From Phytohabitans sp037414955 (GTDB lineage: Bacteria; Actinomycetota; Actinomycetes; Mycobacteriales; Micromonosporaceae): a stretch of 64,000 nucleotides of DNA. The notes below the pieces were generated by a model. The model ran no database searches, was not told where the DNA came from, and saw only the letters and a program-made list of their open reading frames with translations. Positions 32,602 to 41,027 of this stretch are shown here, piece by piece; within the stretch, counting starts at the first letter, position 1; the number at the start of each line of letters is the position of its first letter. The stretch is from contig JBBEWH010000138.1 in NCBI GenBank assembly GCA_037414955.1, forward strand, positions 1 to 64,000, written 5' to 3'. The translations under genes were made by a program, and so were the position numbers.

Positions 32602-33816
32602 ATGTTGCTTGTGAGGGGTCATGTCGCGGGCCCGGACAAGCTCCGGGTGCTCTCGCTCTACGAGGGCTTTTTCGCCGGTGGCGCACGGGTGCTGCACAGC
32701 GCCGTCGTGGCCGGCCTGCAGGCGGGCGGCGCTCAGCAGCACTCGGTGCTGAGCATCCATCGGGCCATGCGCCGGGAGACCATGGTCCAGAAGATGGAGA
32801 ACGACAGTAGCTACCAGCTGCTGCGCGGCGCCGGCGTACCGGTGTCGTCACTGATCCGGCGGTTCGGCGGCACCGGTCACCTGGTGGCGATCAGCGCCGC
32901 CGCGCACGCCACCGCGGCCCGACATGCGGCGCGCGCCGACGTCATCCTGTCCCTGAAGGAGCAGCCGCTCCGCCTCATCAACCAGGTGGGCTTCCCGCGC
33001 ACCCCGGTGATCGCCTGCCTGCACCGGTCCGATCCGGAGAACCAGCAAGGCGCGCTCGACGAGCTCCGGACCGCGGTGGCCGACGGCCGGATCGCGGCGA
33101 TCGTCTGCTGCGCCGAGTCGACCCGGGCGGCATACCAGGCCGCCGGCATCCCGGGCAGCCTGCTGCACGTCATTCCCAACGGGGTGGACCTGGAACGGTT
33201 CCGACCCGCGCCCGGCCGGGTACGCGGCGCGCTGCGCCGGTCCCTGGCGCTCCCGGCGCGGGCCAAGGTGATCGCGTTCGCCGCGCGGTACGACGGCATG
33301 AAGAACGTGCCGCTCTTCCTGGCGGCGGCCCGGGTGTTTCTCACCCGCGAGCGCACCGGGCACGTGCTGATGTGCGGCGCGGGCATGAACGCCGACAACG
33401 CCGACCTGCGCCGGGACATCGAGACCTGCTTCGCCGGCGCCTCGGCGCTGCTGCCCCGCCTCCGCCTGTTGGGCTTGCGGCCGGACATGCCATCGGTCTA
33501 CGCCGCCGCCGACGTCGTGGCGCTCACGTCCCGCGTCGGCGAGGCCGCGCCGCTCTGCCTCATCGAGGGCGCGATGTGCGGCGCGGTGCCGGTCACCACC
33601 GACGTCGGTGACGCCGCGGACATCGTCGCCGGCCTCGGTTTCGTCACGCCACCCGACCCGGAGGCGATCGCCACCGCGTGGACCGCGGCGGCCGACCGCC
33701 GCGCGGAACTCGCCCCCGTGCTGGCGGCCAGCCGCGAGCGGTTCAGCCAGACCCGCATGATCGCCGCCTACGCGGGACTCATCACCATGATCAGGGCGTC
33801 CTCCATGTCGGTCTAG
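32602..33816 (+). CDS. Glycosyltransferase family 4
   Basis: A 404-residue retaining GT-B-type glycosyltransferase. The N-terminal half begins with the donor-independent Rossmann region (RVLSLYEGFFAGGARVLH). The C-terminal half has NGVDLERFRP, the GxxxDMPSVYAAADVVALTSR segment and EAAPLCLIEGAMCGAVPVTTD, the GT4 E-x7-E nucleotide-sugar signature. It adds a sugar to a lipid-linked or peptidic acceptor in the cytoplasm. It is the first gene of the polysaccharide locus. The last nine residues (MIRASSMSV) are encoded by the palindrome downstream, whose loop provides the TAG stop. Confidence 0.88.
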   Translation: MLLVRGHVAGPDKLRVLSLYEGFFAGGARVLHSAVVAGLQAGGAQQHSVLSIHRAMRRETMVQKMENDSSYQLLRGAGVPVSSLIRRFGGTGHLVAISAAAHATAARHAARADVILSLKEQPLRLINQVGFPRTPVIACLHRSDPENQQGALDELRTAVADGRIAAIVCCAESTRAAYQAAGIPGSLLHVIPNGVDLERFRPAPGRVRGALRRSLALPARAKVIAFAARYDGMKNVPLFLAAARVFLTRERTGHVLMCGAGMNADNADLRRDIETCFAGASALLPRLRLLGLRPDMPSVYAAADVVALTSRVGEAAPLCLIEGAMCGAVPVTTDVGDAADIVAGLGFVTPPDPEAIATAWTAAADRRAELAPVLAASRERFSQTRMIAAYAGLITMIRASSMSV

Positions 33817-33841
33817 CGACCTGAAGCACGCCCTGATCATG
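33786..33841. repeat. Family A palindromic repeat 13
   Basis: Overlaps the 3' ends of both convergent genes: the glycosyltransferase reads into its left arm and the PIG-L gene stops on its right-arm TGA. The inner stem is poorly conserved. Confidence 0.87.
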
Positions 33842-34616
33842 GGACGGGAAAGAACAGCTCCACATCGTCGGCGGCCGCGGCGAGCACCTCGTCGGGCAGG
33901 CCGGGCCAGGGCTCGCTCGGCGGGACGGCCGCCGGCCGGGCCAGCTGCGAGGCGTGCGCGTCCAGCGCGTGCCGCTTCGCGGCCGCGTGCGGCGCGGTCC
34001 GCACCGCCACCGCGCGGCGCCGCACCACCATGCCGGTCGCGTCGACCATCGAGCCGAGCCGGTTGCCGCGGTGGACCGGCCACGAACCCCACAACCACAC
34101 CGGGTACTCGTACAGCGCCGCTCCCCCGCTCGCCCGCACCGCCCGGCGCGCCGCGCGACCGACCGCGGCATGGTCGGGGTGCGGCTCGTCGGCGCAGGTG
34201 GCGTACACCTCCTGCGGCCGCACGGCGGCGAGCGTTTCGGCGATGACCCCGACGAGCCGCTCCTCGTTGCCGGCGACGGTGCCGTCCACCAGGCCGGCCC
34301 AACGCACCTGGTCCGCGGCCACCCCGAGCCGCCGCGCCGCCTCGGCCATCTCCGCCCGCCGGAGCCGAGCCAGCTCGGCGGGCGGCAGGTGGGCGCTGCG
34401 GTGCGAGTTGCTGCCGTCCGTGACGATCAGGATGGTCACCGGGGAACCGGCGGCGACCTTGTGCATGATGGTCGCGCCACAACCCAACGTCTCGTCGTCG
34501 GGATGCGGGGCGATCACCAGCGCGCTGCGCCGGGCGGCCACGGCCGTGACGTCACGGGCGCTCCGCCGGGTGGCGGATCGGGTCAGCCGGCGGACGCCGG
34601 CCAGCACCGGGCTCAC
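33837..34616 (-). CDS. PIG-L family deacetylase (second of pair)
   Basis: A 259-residue zinc-dependent LmbE/PIG-L-type deacetylase. The N-terminal APHPDDETLGCG supplies the His and Asp-Asp motif, and EPHPDHAAVGRA supplies the second HPDH metal-binding set. These enzymes remove N-acetyl groups from GlcNAc-containing molecules (GlcNAc-PI, mycothiol or bacillithiol precursors, antibiotics). In this locus it may de-N-acetylate a sugar of the polysaccharide or its precursor (inference). The GTG start overlaps the preceding deacetylase stop by four bases (GTGA), so they are coupled. The stop is inside the palindrome. Confidence 0.88.
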   Translation of the reverse strand: MSPVLAGVRRLTRSATRRSARDVTAVAARRSALVIAPHPDDETLGCGATIMHKVAAGSPVTILIVTDGSNSHRSAHLPPAELARLRRAEMAEAARRLGVAADQVRWAGLVDGTVAGNEERLVGVIAETLAAVRPQEVYATCADEPHPDHAAVGRAARRAVRASGGAALYEYPVWLWGSWPVHRGNRLGSMVDATGMVVRRRAVAVRTAPHAAAKRHALDAHASQLARPAAVPPSEPWPGLPDEVLAAAADDVELFFPVP

Positions 34617-35260
34617 CCGCCACCCACACCGAGCACCAGCTTGTGGCAGTGGTACGCCTCCGCGTACCGCGCGCGGCACTCCATGCCGCGCAGCCGGGCG
34701 AGCCCGAGGAACACCTCGTCGTCCCACCAGTCCCGGGCCTTCTGGGACGGGAAGCTGTCGTGCAGCAACGCCACCTTCCGCCGGGCCACCTCGTCGGTGA
34801 GCGGCACGTAGACGGTCGGCCGGCCGAGGTCACCGTCCCATTTGGGTATCTCGTAGTGCAGCGCCACGGCGTCCCGGAACGCCGTCGGCACCAGCTCGGC
34901 GACGGTGCGGTGATCCTGGTGCGCGTCGCCCGCCCACGGCGCCAGCACCAGCTGGGGCCGCAGCACGGCGGCGGCGGCCTCCACCGCCTCCTTGGCGGCC
35001 GACCAGTGCGCGGGCAGCCGGCCATCGGGCAACGCGTGCAGGGCGAAGGTCAGCTCGGCGCCGGGCAGGAACGCCTGGGCGGCCGCGCGCGCTTCCGCCT
35101 GGCGTTCCGGCGCGCCGGTGAGGAGCACGTAGTGCACGCGCAACCCCGGGCTGGCCGCGGCCAGCGAGAGCAGCAGCCCACCCGCGGCGATCTCGATGTC
35201 GTCGGGGTGCGCGCCGAGCGCCACCACGGAGGTGACGCCGGCGAGCGGCAACGGCAGCAT
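34613..35260 (-). CDS. PIG-L family deacetylase (first of pair)
   Basis: A 215-residue PIG-L deacetylase, diverged from its neighbour. The first motif is GAHPDDIEIAAGG and the second is DAHQDHRTVAEL (H-x-D-H). WDGDLGRPTVYVPL and the SQKARDWWDDEVF segment resemble deacetylases found in sugar-modification clusters. Its ATG immediately follows the stop of the nucleotidyltransferase gene, and its end overlaps the next deacetylase, giving a tightly coupled four-gene minus-strand operon (methyltransferase, nucleotidyltransferase, two deacetylases). Confidence 0.88.
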   Translation of the reverse strand: MLPLPLAGVTSVVALGAHPDDIEIAAGGLLLSLAAASPGLRVHYVLLTGAPERQAEARAAAQAFLPGAELTFALHALPDGRLPAHWSAAKEAVEAAAAVLRPQLVLAPWAGDAHQDHRTVAELVPTAFRDAVALHYEIPKWDGDLGRPTVYVPLTDEVARRKVALLHDSFPSQKARDWWDDEVFLGLARLRGMECRARYAEAYHCHKLVLGVGGG

Positions 35261-36070
35261 TCAGGCCGCCCGCAGCGGGTGCGCGCCGTTGCGCTGCGGA
35301 TCCCAGAGCATCCAGGGACACTGCGCGCGGTGGTACATGTCTTCCAGCTCGGCCCGGTCCTTGAAGGTGTCGGCCGCGCGCCAGAACCCCCGGTACGGGT
35401 TGGCGATGAGCTTCCCCTCGGCCACCAGCCGGTCGAAGCCGTGCGGCACCATGTCTTCGCCCTCGCGGAGGTAGTCGAAGACCTCCGGTCGCATCACGAA
35501 GAAACCACCGTTCTCCCACTGCATCAGGTCGCTCAGCAACTGGATCCGGGTCACCTTTCCGGACCCGTCCATATCGACCACGTGGTGGGTGGAGACCGGC
35601 GGAACCGCCAGCATGCTGGCCGCCGCGTCGCTGCGGGCGAACTGTTCGACCAGTTCGTTCAGTGGGGCGTCGGTCAGGGTGTCGCCGTAGTTGGCGAGGA
35701 ACATCTCCTCGTCCTGGACGTGCTGCCGCACGCGCAGCAGCCGTTCACCGATGGTCGCGTGCAGCCCGGTGTCGATGAACGTGATCTTCCAGTCCGTGAT
35801 GTCGGTGGAGAAGAGCTGGATCTCCCGACCGCCACCGGCGAGGGTGAAGTCGTTCGACTGGGTCTCGTCGTAGCGCAGGAAGTAGTCCTTCACCGCGGCG
35901 GCGCCGTATCCCAGACACAGCACGAAGTCGGTGTGGCCGAAGTGTGCGTAGTATCGCATGACGTGCCAGAGCAGTGGGCGGTCACCGATCATCGACATCG
36001 GCTTCGGCACGCTGCCGGCGCCGTCGCGCATGCGCAATCCGAAACCACCACAGAAGAGAATCACCTTCAC
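35261..36070 (-). CDS. Sugar-1-phosphate nucleotidyltransferase (RfbF-like)
   Basis: A 269-residue nucleotidyltransferase most like glucose-1-phosphate cytidylyltransferase. It begins KVILFCGGFGLRMR with the GGxGxR nucleotide-binding loop and SVPKPM as the conserved lysine motif; ANYGDTLTD, WENGGFFV and the C-terminal GFWRAADTFKD are typical of RfbF-type enzymes. It would activate a hexose-1-phosphate for the locus; CTP specificity is likely but not proven. The GTG at 36070 follows a GAGGTGGTG segment and lies 4 bp after the upstream methyltransferase stop. Confidence 0.85.
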   Translation of the reverse strand: MKVILFCGGFGLRMRDGAGSVPKPMSMIGDRPLLWHVMRYYAHFGHTDFVLCLGYGAAAVKDYFLRYDETQSNDFTLAGGGREIQLFSTDITDWKITFIDTGLHATIGERLLRVRQHVQDEEMFLANYGDTLTDAPLNELVEQFARSDAAASMLAVPPVSTHHVVDMDGSGKVTRIQLLSDLMQWENGGFFVMRPEVFDYLREGEDMVPHGFDRLVAEGKLIANPYRGFWRAADTFKDRAELEDMYHRAQCPWMLWDPQRNGAHPLRAA

Positions 36071-36074
36071 GGTG

Positions 36075-37304
36075 TCACACCACCTCGAGTGACGGGATCG
36101 GAAAGACGAGCCGGCCGCCCCACTCGCGTACGTAGGCGAGCTGGTCGCTGATCTCGGTGCGCAGGTTCCACGGCAGCACGAGGACATAGTCCGGACGGTC
36201 CGCGGCGATGCGCTCCGGCGCGTGGATGGGGATGTGCGTCCCCGGCAGGAACATGCCCTGCTTGTGCGGACTGCGGTCCACTGTGTACGACAGCAGGTCG
36301 GCGCGGATGCCGCAGTGGTTCAGCAGCGTGTTTCCCTTGCCCGGCGCGCCGTAACCGACGACCCGCTTGCCCTCGGCGCGCGCGCCGTGCAGGAAGTCGA
36401 CGAGGTCGCGCTTGACCCGGAAAACCGACTCGGCGAACCCGCGATGCCCCTCGACGGTGTGCAGGCCGGCCTCGGCTTCCGCCGCCAGCACCGCCTTGAC
36501 GTTCGTGGTGGGTTCGCCGGCGGCGGCCGCGTGGCGCGCGTACACCCGGAGCGAACCGCCGTGCGAGGCCAGCTCGTCCACGTCGACCACGACGAGCCCG
36601 GCCGTCGCCAGGGCGCGCTGCGCGGTCAGCATGGTCAGGTACTGGTAGTGCTCGTGATAGATGGTGTCGTACTGGTTCCGCTCGACGAGCCGCAGCAGGT
36701 GCGGGAACTCCAGAGTCACCAACCCGGTCGGCTTGACCAGGGCGGCCAGACCGGCGGTGAAGCCCACCAGATCGGGCACGTGGGCGTAGACGTTGTTGCC
36801 GGCGACCAGGTCCGCACGGCCATGCCGCGCCGCCAGTTCGGCACCGCTCTCCGCACCCAGGAAGCGCACCTCGGTGCGGATTCCCTTGGCGCGCGCCACC
36901 TCGGCGATGTTGCCGGCGGGCTCCACGCCGAGCACCGGGATGCCTCGCGCGACGAAGTGTTGCAGGAGGTATCCGTCGTTGCTGGCCACCTCGGTGACCA
37001 GGCTGTCCGGGCCCAGCCGGAGCTCCTCGACCATCTTGTCCGCGTACCGCTTGGCGTGCGCCACCCAGGACTCGGAGTACGACGAGAAGTAGGCGTAGTC
37101 CGAGAAGATGTCCTCACCCGGCACGTACGCCGGCAGCTGGACCAGCAGGCATGCCGAGCAGACCCGGACGTGCAGCGGGTAGAACGACTCCCGCGTGTCC
37201 AGTTGGTCGGCGCGCAGGTAGCTTTCACACAGCGGCGACATGCCCAGATCGACAAATGTCTCAGTCAAGTTGTTAGCGCACAAACGGCACGCGACAGCGG
37301 CCAT
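36075..37304 (-). CDS. SAM-dependent C-methyltransferase (TylC3-like)
   Basis: A 409-residue methyltransferase with the three-part layout of NDP-sugar C-methyltransferases. A small zinc-binding lead has C-x2-C (CRLC) and C-x2-C (CSAC). The SAM-binding Rossmann core has VTEVASNDGYLLQHF and NNVYAHV. The C-terminal Rossmann-like domain has RVVGYGAPGKGNTLLNHC. The catalytic YHEHYQY segment is clear. It likely methylates a deoxy-keto sugar carbon. It heads the minus-strand operon and is divergent from the Wzz-like gene, with a 237-bp promoter region between. The ATG at 37304 is preceded by GGGGGTG. Confidence 0.9.
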   Translation of the reverse strand: MAAVACRLCANNLTETFVDLGMSPLCESYLRADQLDTRESFYPLHVRVCSACLLVQLPAYVPGEDIFSDYAYFSSYSESWVAHAKRYADKMVEELRLGPDSLVTEVASNDGYLLQHFVARGIPVLGVEPAGNIAEVARAKGIRTEVRFLGAESGAELAARHGRADLVAGNNVYAHVPDLVGFTAGLAALVKPTGLVTLEFPHLLRLVERNQYDTIYHEHYQYLTMLTAQRALATAGLVVVDVDELASHGGSLRVYARHAAAAGEPTTNVKAVLAAEAEAGLHTVEGHRGFAESVFRVKRDLVDFLHGARAEGKRVVGYGAPGKGNTLLNHCGIRADLLSYTVDRSPHKQGMFLPGTHIPIHAPERIAADRPDYVLVLPWNLRTEISDQLAYVREWGGRLVFPIPSLEVV

Positions 37305-37507
37305 CACACCCCCAGGTCGTTCGGTCGTCCGGCCGACGCATCACCGCAGGCGGCCACCCCTCCGACAAGGTAGCGGCCACCACCGCTCCCCGGCGAGGCG
37401 AGTAAGAAATCCGTCACTTGCCATGGACGAGCAGCTCAGGGTACGTGCAAACGAAGATCATATGTTGCGCCGGGATGAGTGACGCGGGCACACTCATACT
37501 GCCGCAC

Positions 37508-37523
37508 GCGTGACTAATCACGC
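37508..37523. promoter_or_regulatory. Candidate operator palindrome
   Basis: GCGTGA-CTAA-TCACGC is a perfect 6-bp-arm palindrome 18 bp before the Wzz-like start, inside the divergent promoter region of the two polysaccharide operons. The 4-bp spacer does not match CRP (6 bp); the binding protein is unknown. Confidence 0.4.
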
Positions 37524-37541
37524 CTGACTACATGAGGTGGC

Positions 37542-38474
37542 ATGGATCTCTGGGACGTTGCCAAGCTGATGGCGCGACGTTGGTACGTTGCTGCGCCGAT
37601 GCTGCTGGTGACATTGGTCGCCGCCCTCTGGGTCACCTCGGTGGTGAAACCGGATTACGAGGCCACGACAAACGTCACACTGTTGCCGCCTACGGTACGG
37701 AACGACTCGCCGAACGGCCGGCAACAAACCGTCAACCCCTGGGACACCGAGTCCCTGACGATCGCCACCCTCACCTACCTGAACTCCAAGCGCCTGCACG
37801 ACCAGATGGCCGCCGACGGTTACTCGCAGGTGTGGTCGGCCGACACCGACATCCGGTTCCGTACGCTGATCATCATCACGGTCACCGCGTCCGGCCCGGA
37901 GAAGGCCCAGGGGACCGCCAAGAAGCTCCAGGAGCTCGTCACCGCCGAGGTGACGCGGCAGCAGGAGCGATACAACCTGAAGCCGGGCGAGGAAATCACC
38001 ACGATCCCGTTCGACAACGGCGACAACCTGGAGACCAAGACCAGCAAGGCCAAACGCGCCCTGATCGTCGTGGCCGGCGTCGGCCTCATCCTGACCGTCG
38101 CGTTCACGGTGGGCCTCGACGCGCTGCTCCGCTGGCGGGCCGGCCGGCGCCGGCCCAAGGTGGGGGGCGCGGCGCTCCGGCTGGACGGTCCGACCGTGCC
38201 GGTCGCGAGCCCGGCCGCCGCACTGCGCAAGCGCGCCACCCCGGCGCCCGCCGAGTCGCGCGCCGGCGGAACGGACGACGACTCCAGCGAGGAGACTCGC
38301 GCCATCATCCTCACCACCGTCAAGACACCGCGGCAGACCGAGCCCGTGCAGATGGAGGATCTCGGCGGGCAGGAAGACGCGACCATCGTGCTGCCGCTCT
38401 CGAATACGCCATGGATGGGCAAGCGAGGGGATCGCAAGTCTGACGGCAAAGCCACCGAAAACGGCAAGCGGTGA
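37542..38474 (+). CDS. Wzz-like polysaccharide chain-length/export protein
   Basis: A 310-residue membrane protein with two transmembrane segments (about 16-36 and 174-194) flanking an extracytoplasmic domain, the Wzz/capsule co-polymerase topology. It begins MDLWDVAKLMARRWY, like actinobacterial Wzz-type proteins, and has a long, charged, disordered cytoplasmic tail (about 205-310). No kinase domain is fused. It would control chain length or export of the polymer made by the neighbouring polymerase. Its stop overlaps the polymerase GTG start by four bases (GTGA). Confidence 0.8.
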   Translation: MDLWDVAKLMARRWYVAAPMLLVTLVAALWVTSVVKPDYEATTNVTLLPPTVRNDSPNGRQQTVNPWDTESLTIATLTYLNSKRLHDQMAADGYSQVWSADTDIRFRTLIIITVTASGPEKAQGTAKKLQELVTAEVTRQQERYNLKPGEEITTIPFDNGDNLETKTSKAKRALIVVAGVGLILTVAFTVGLDALLRWRAGRRRPKVGGAALRLDGPTVPVASPAAALRKRATPAPAESRAGGTDDDSSEETRAIILTTVKTPRQTEPVQMEDLGGQEDATIVLPLSNTPWMGKRGDRKSDGKATENGKR

Positions 38475-39883
38475 CCACCAGCGCCGTCCACCCTTACGAC
38501 CTCGAGCCCGCGTTCGTCAGCCGACGGACGTACCAGTCGAGGCGACGGCGGCGCCTGGTCGACATTCCCGCACTGCTCGCCCTCCTGGTCATCCTGACGT
38601 TCGTCCTGCCGACCCCGCTGGTGGTGCCGCAACTCACCGGGGTCGGACGGCCGGCGTTGATGATCGGGCTGTTCCTGACGGCGTTGTGGGTGCTGGCCAA
38701 GGTGCACCCGACGCTGGGCACCCGTGGACCGCAGCCGATGCGCTGGGCGGTGATGTTCTTCTTCATCTCGTTCCTGCTGTCCTACGCCGCCGCATACCTG
38801 CGCGGGCTCGCCCCGCTCGAGGCCAACTCCATCGACACCACGCTCATCGCCATCTCGATCTTCCTCGGCATCATCCTCGTCACGGCCGACTTCGTGCCGA
38901 ACCGGGGCCGCCTCGACGGGCTCCTCCGCGTCGTCGTGCTCGGCGGCGCCTTCATGGCCCTCGTCGGCCATCTGGAGACCCTGTTGGGCCGGCCGTTGAC
39001 CGGATACATCAAGCTTCCGGGCCTGGTCCTGCACACCGACCTCGAAGGACTCGAGGCGCGCGGCGCCGGCTTCTTCCGGGTCGCCAGCACCGCCACGCAC
39101 TACATCGAGTTCAGCACGGTCATGGCGATGGTGCTACCCTTCGCGATCCACACGGTCCGCTTCGCGCGCACCCGGGTCGCGCGGCAGAACGCGTTGATCG
39201 CGACCGTGCTGATCGCCGCGGCGATCCCGATCGCGCTGTCCCGCACCGGCATCCTGGCGTTGGTCGTGGGTATGGCGGCGATGGTGCCGGCGTGGACCTG
39301 GCGGATGCGCTTCAACCTCGGCGTCCTCGGGTTCGGCCTGATCGCCGCGATGATGGTGGTGAAGCCCGGCCTGCTCGGCACCATCCGGTCGATGTTCGAG
39401 GACCTCAGCGGCGACCCCAGCATCCAGGGGCGCACCGACGACTACGACATCGTGTCGCAGTACATCGCCGAGCGTCCGTTCCTCGGCCGGGGCATCGGCA
39501 CCTTCATCCCGAAGCTGTATCTCATCCTCGACAACCAGTGGCTCCAGCAGATGATCGGCGGCGGTGTCGTCGGCGTCGCCGCGCTGGCCGGCCTGCACCT
39601 GACCGCCATCGTGCTCTGCGTCGTCGCCATCCGGCGCACCTCGTCGATCGAAGACCGGCACCTGTGCGCGTGTCTCATCGCCGTGCAGCTGATCGCGCTG
39701 GTCGCGCACGGCACCTTCGACACGTTCGCGTTCAGCACGTTCACCACGATGCTCGCCGTGTTCACCGGCATGGCGGGAGCGATCTGGCGGTTGACCCATC
39801 CGAGCCGCCAGATACGCAGCGTCGGGCGCGATCTCACCCCGCCGGGCGACGAGAGCCCGGAAGCCGTGGCCGCCACCCCATGA
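38471..39883 (+). CDS. O-antigen polymerase/ligase family protein (Wzy/WaaL-like)
   Basis: A 470-residue integral membrane protein with about 10-12 helices. A large extracytoplasmic loop and following helix show SRTGILALVVG and a late GRTDDYDIV-x8-PFLGRGIGTF region, the Wzy_C (O-antigen ligase/polymerase) signature. It is expected to polymerise lipid-linked repeat units on the outer face of the membrane. It is coupled to the Wzz-like gene by a GTGA overlap. The TGA stop is inside the family A palindrome downstream. Confidence 0.85.
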   Translation: MTTSAVHPYDLEPAFVSRRTYQSRRRRRLVDIPALLALLVILTFVLPTPLVVPQLTGVGRPALMIGLFLTALWVLAKVHPTLGTRGPQPMRWAVMFFFISFLLSYAAAYLRGLAPLEANSIDTTLIAISIFLGIILVTADFVPNRGRLDGLLRVVVLGGAFMALVGHLETLLGRPLTGYIKLPGLVLHTDLEGLEARGAGFFRVASTATHYIEFSTVMAMVLPFAIHTVRFARTRVARQNALIATVLIAAAIPIALSRTGILALVVGMAAMVPAWTWRMRFNLGVLGFGLIAAMMVVKPGLLGTIRSMFEDLSGDPSIQGRTDDYDIVSQYIAERPFLGRGIGTFIPKLYLILDNQWLQQMIGGGVVGVAALAGLHLTAIVLCVVAIRRTSSIEDRHLCACLIAVQLIALVAHGTFDTFAFSTFTTMLAVFTGMAGAIWRLTHPSRQIRSVGRDLTPPGDESPEAVAATP

Positions 39884-39934
39884 TCAAGGCGTCCCTCAAG
39901 TAGTTAGAACGACTTGAGGGACGCCTTGATCATG
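39879..39934. repeat. Family A palindromic repeat 14
   Basis: Near-perfect copy (inner arm CTCAAGTAGTT, loop AGAA) between the convergent polymerase and glycosyltransferase genes; provides the polymerase stop codon. Confidence 0.92.
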
Positions 39935-39946
39935 GGTGCTGACCCG

Positions 39947-40855
39947 CTAGCGGGAGAACGGCTTGGTGACCGTCTCGAGCGTGGCGCGGCCGGCGCTGCG
40001 CACCAGCCGGGTGGAGTTGCGCACCGCCCAGCCGCGCAGCGCTCGGCGTCCCCGCGTCTTGTCCGCGGTGGACAGATCCGCGCGCTCGAGGGACTCGCGC
40101 AGTTGCTTCGCGTAGTAGAGCGTCACGGCCCGTGAGCCGCTCGGCGTCAGGTAGAAGCTGGTCGTGACGCGGTCCCGGCGACCCATCCGGCGGGTGAGAC
40201 GGTCTCGGTGCTGGCGCACGAAGAAGAGCGTGTCGGGATCCCGCAGCAGGCTGCCGGCGAGCGCCAACTCCGCACACCACAGCCGGTCACTGCTCCAGAA
40301 CGGAAGCAGCAGCCGGGTCTTCGCCATGGCCGTCCGGCGCACGACGCTGTACGAGTACTGGCAGTAGTGATTGAACCCGGCGAACCGGATGAACCGTTCG
40401 ACCGGGTCGGGATGGTCGCCGCTGATCGGTTCGTCCGCGTGGTCCATCAGCTCGTTGTGCTCGTCGACCAGGCGCAGCCGCGACATCGCGGCGGCCGCGT
40501 CCGGACGGCCGCGCAGGAGGTCCACCATCCGCTGGTGGAAGTGCGGCTCGAACAGGTCGTCGGACGCCAGCCAGGTGAAGTATTCGCCGGTGGTGTGCTG
40601 AAAAACATAGTTGAAGTTGTCGGCCGGGCCGAGATTCACGTCCTGCCGCACATACCGGATGCGCGGATCACCCGCGGCGAAGTCTTTGATGATTTCCGGC
40701 GTCGCGTCGGTCGACGCGTTGTCGGACACCAGCACCTCGACGTCACCGTCGAAATCCTGCCGGCGCAGACGCTCCAGGGTGTATTCGAGGTATTTGGCAC
40801 CGTTGTACACCGGCATCCCGATGGACAATGTCGGTGCCTTCGCGGCGGCGGCCAT
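39947..40855 (-). CDS. Glycosyltransferase family 2
   Basis: A 302-residue GT-A glycosyltransferase. LSIGMPVYNGAKYLE at the N-terminus, VLVSDNASTDATPEI and FTWLASDDLFEPHF (the DxD-like metal site) are the family-2 landmarks. It transfers a sugar from a nucleotide donor to the growing repeat unit in the cytoplasm; donor and linkage cannot be predicted. Divergent from the next glycosyltransferase gene, converging on the polymerase gene. Confidence 0.9.
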   Translation of the reverse strand: MAAAAKAPTLSIGMPVYNGAKYLEYTLERLRRQDFDGDVEVLVSDNASTDATPEIIKDFAAGDPRIRYVRQDVNLGPADNFNYVFQHTTGEYFTWLASDDLFEPHFHQRMVDLLRGRPDAAAAMSRLRLVDEHNELMDHADEPISGDHPDPVERFIRFAGFNHYCQYSYSVVRRTAMAKTRLLLPFWSSDRLWCAELALAGSLLRDPDTLFFVRQHRDRLTRRMGRRDRVTTSFYLTPSGSRAVTLYYAKQLRESLERADLSTADKTRGRRALRGWAVRNSTRLVRSAGRATLETVTKPFSR

Positions 40856-41027
40856 GCGATCTCCCTGGCGCTCGGTTTAGCGCCTCAGGCTACCGATCAA
40901 GCGACCCGCTCCACCAGCGCGAACGCGCTGATGTCGGCATCTGGACAATGCCGCCGGTGCGCGCCGGGCCCAACCCGTACGATCGACCGGCACCCCGTTT
41001 GCGGCGTCGAAAGGGCAGCTCAGGCCG

